NCBI GenBank assembly: GCA_965365655.1 | Contig: CBDUCN010000326.1 | Location: 1-5,722 of the forward strand | DNA length: 5,722 nt | Source: JBFHNV01 sp965365655 | Lineage (GTDB): Bacteria; Pseudomonadota; Gammaproteobacteria; HK1 | Direction of reading: 5' to 3' | In this document: one piece after another, positions 5,030 to 5,722 of the stretch | Position numbering within the stretch: position 1 is the first letter of the stretch | Layout of the letters: every line of letters begins with the position of its first letter | Program-made: the position numbers and the translations under genes | Notes under the pieces: model-generated | The model's database searches: none | What the model was told of the DNA's origin: nothing | Seen by the model: only the letters and a program-made list of their open reading frames with translations

Positions 5030-5722
5030 TCACCCTCGCTCGAGCAGCGCTCGCAGCACGGCGCTCCACGCGCTCGCGAGGTTCGCGCGATTGTAGCCCC
5101 CGCCCCCGAAGGCCATGACGCGCCCGCGGGAGAAGCGGCCCGCGAGCTGCACCAGTCGCCGTGCGGCGTGGGCATGGGTCGCGTCGGAGTACCTGAGCCC
5201 GGCCAGCGGGTCGCCGTCGAGCCCGTCGGCTCCGCACTGGAACAGGAAGAACTCCGGCTCGAAGCGCTCGAAGTGCGCCTCGATCCGCGGCCAGGCCTGC
5301 AGGAACTCCGCGTCTCCCGCGCCCGGTGCGAGCGCGACGTTGAGCTTGCTGCCGGCCGCGGTCCCGGTGCCTGTCTCGTGCTCGGCGCCGGTGCCGGGAT
5401 ACAGCGTGTGCCCGTCCTGGTGCACGTCCGCGATGATCAGATCGGGATCGTCCTCGAACGCGTAGAACACGCCGTCGCCGTGGTGCACGTCGATGTCCAG
5501 GTAGCCGACGCGCCTGACGCCGTGGACCCGGCGCAGGGTCTCGATCACGACGCCCAGATCGTTGAACACGCAGAATCCCGCGGCATGCCCCCGGGCCGCG
5601 TGGTGCAGCCCGCCGATCGGCTGCAGCGTGCGCTCGCACCGGCCCAGCATGATCTGATCCAGTCCATCCAGCGCGGCCCCGACCACGTGCGCGGCGGCCC
5701 GGTAGACGCCCGGGAACACGGG
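5030..5722 (-). CDS. Histone deacetylase/AcuC-family zinc amidohydrolase, N-terminus beyond the window
   Basis: The frame is open to the right edge, so the start lies outside; 230 residues are present out of a usual 310-380. The GTG at 5719 reads as Val in P-V-F-P-G-V-Y, an internal family segment, not a start. Counting from that Val, the tandem His39-His40 (G-G-L-H-H-A), G-F-C-V-F-N-D (48-54), D-I-D-V-H-H-G-D-G (75-83), Q-C-G-A-D (161-165) and G-G-G-G-Y-N (205-210) are all visible. By analogy with HDAC8, zinc would be held by Asp77, His79 and Asp165, and Tyr209 would stabilise the oxyanion. Every key active-site residue in the visible part is present, so the enzyme should be active. Family members hydrolyse acetyl-lysine on proteins, acetylated polyamines or other amides. 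In Bacillus, AcuC deacetylates acetyl-CoA synthetase. The actual substrate here is unknown. It is the first visible gene of the leftward operon with the SDR and alcohol dehydrogenase. Confidence 0.9.
   Translation of the reverse strand, partial: PVFPGVYRAAAHVVGAALDGLDQIMLGRCERTLQPIGGLHHAARGHAAGFCVFNDLGVVIETLRRVHGVRRVGYLDIDVHHGDGVFYAFEDDPDLIIADVHQDGHTLYPGTGAEHETGTGTAAGSKLNVALAPGAGDAEFLQAWPRIEAHFERFEPEFFLFQCGADGLDGDPLAGLRYSDATHAHAARRLVQLAGRFSRGRVMAFGGGGYNRANLASAWSAVLRALLERG

Noticed and set aside
5717..5719. GTG as a start codon for the deacetylase
   Set aside because: It encodes the Val of an internal family segment P-V-F-P-G, and about 100 N-terminal residues of the fold would be missing.

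Overview
The window is a high-GC (about 70% by eye) bacterial chromosomal segment with dense, short-gapped protein genes, strong G/C bias at third codon positions and clear Shine-Dalgarno sites (GGAGG/AGGAG). This fits a GC-rich free-living bacterium such as a pseudomonadote or an actinomycete-like lineage. The sequence does not let me choose between them. I see no tRNA, rRNA, CRISPR array, insertion sequence or phage gene.

Layout. The left half reads rightward. It starts with the 3' part of a COG2403-type P-loop NTPase (the family annotated as 'predicted GTPase' or 'cyclic 2,3-diphosphoglycerate synthetase-like', 1-969). A 192-base gap with hairpin and repeat structure follows, then a complete CzcO-like FAD/NAD(P)H flavoprotein monooxygenase (1162-2424). 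The right half reads leftward. It comprises a histone-deacetylase/AcuC-family amidohydrolase cut by the right edge (5030-5722), a classical short-chain dehydrogenase/reductase (4187-4969), a zinc-dependent medium-chain alcohol dehydrogenase (3022-4107), and a 69-residue unrecognised small protein (2612-2821). The two halves converge on a 187-base region with at least two hairpins.

How the genes fit together. The deacetylase, SDR and alcohol dehydrogenase genes are separated by only 60 and 79 bases and each downstream gene has a strong ribosome site, so they look like one operon whose promoter lies beyond the right edge. Two NAD(P)-linked alcohol/carbonyl oxidoreductases beside a deacetylase suggest catabolism or detoxification of an alcohol or ketone. 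The substrate is not readable from sequence.

The most unusual part is 2572-3006. The small gene appears to be its own transcription unit. It has a hairpin that could end the alcohol dehydrogenase transcript, a sigma70-like promoter with 17-base spacing, a near-perfect 20-base palindrome at the predicted transcript start, a 12-base perfect palindrome abutting a consensus AGGAGG site, a short ORF with coding-like codon use, and an 11-base-pair hairpin eight bases after the stop.
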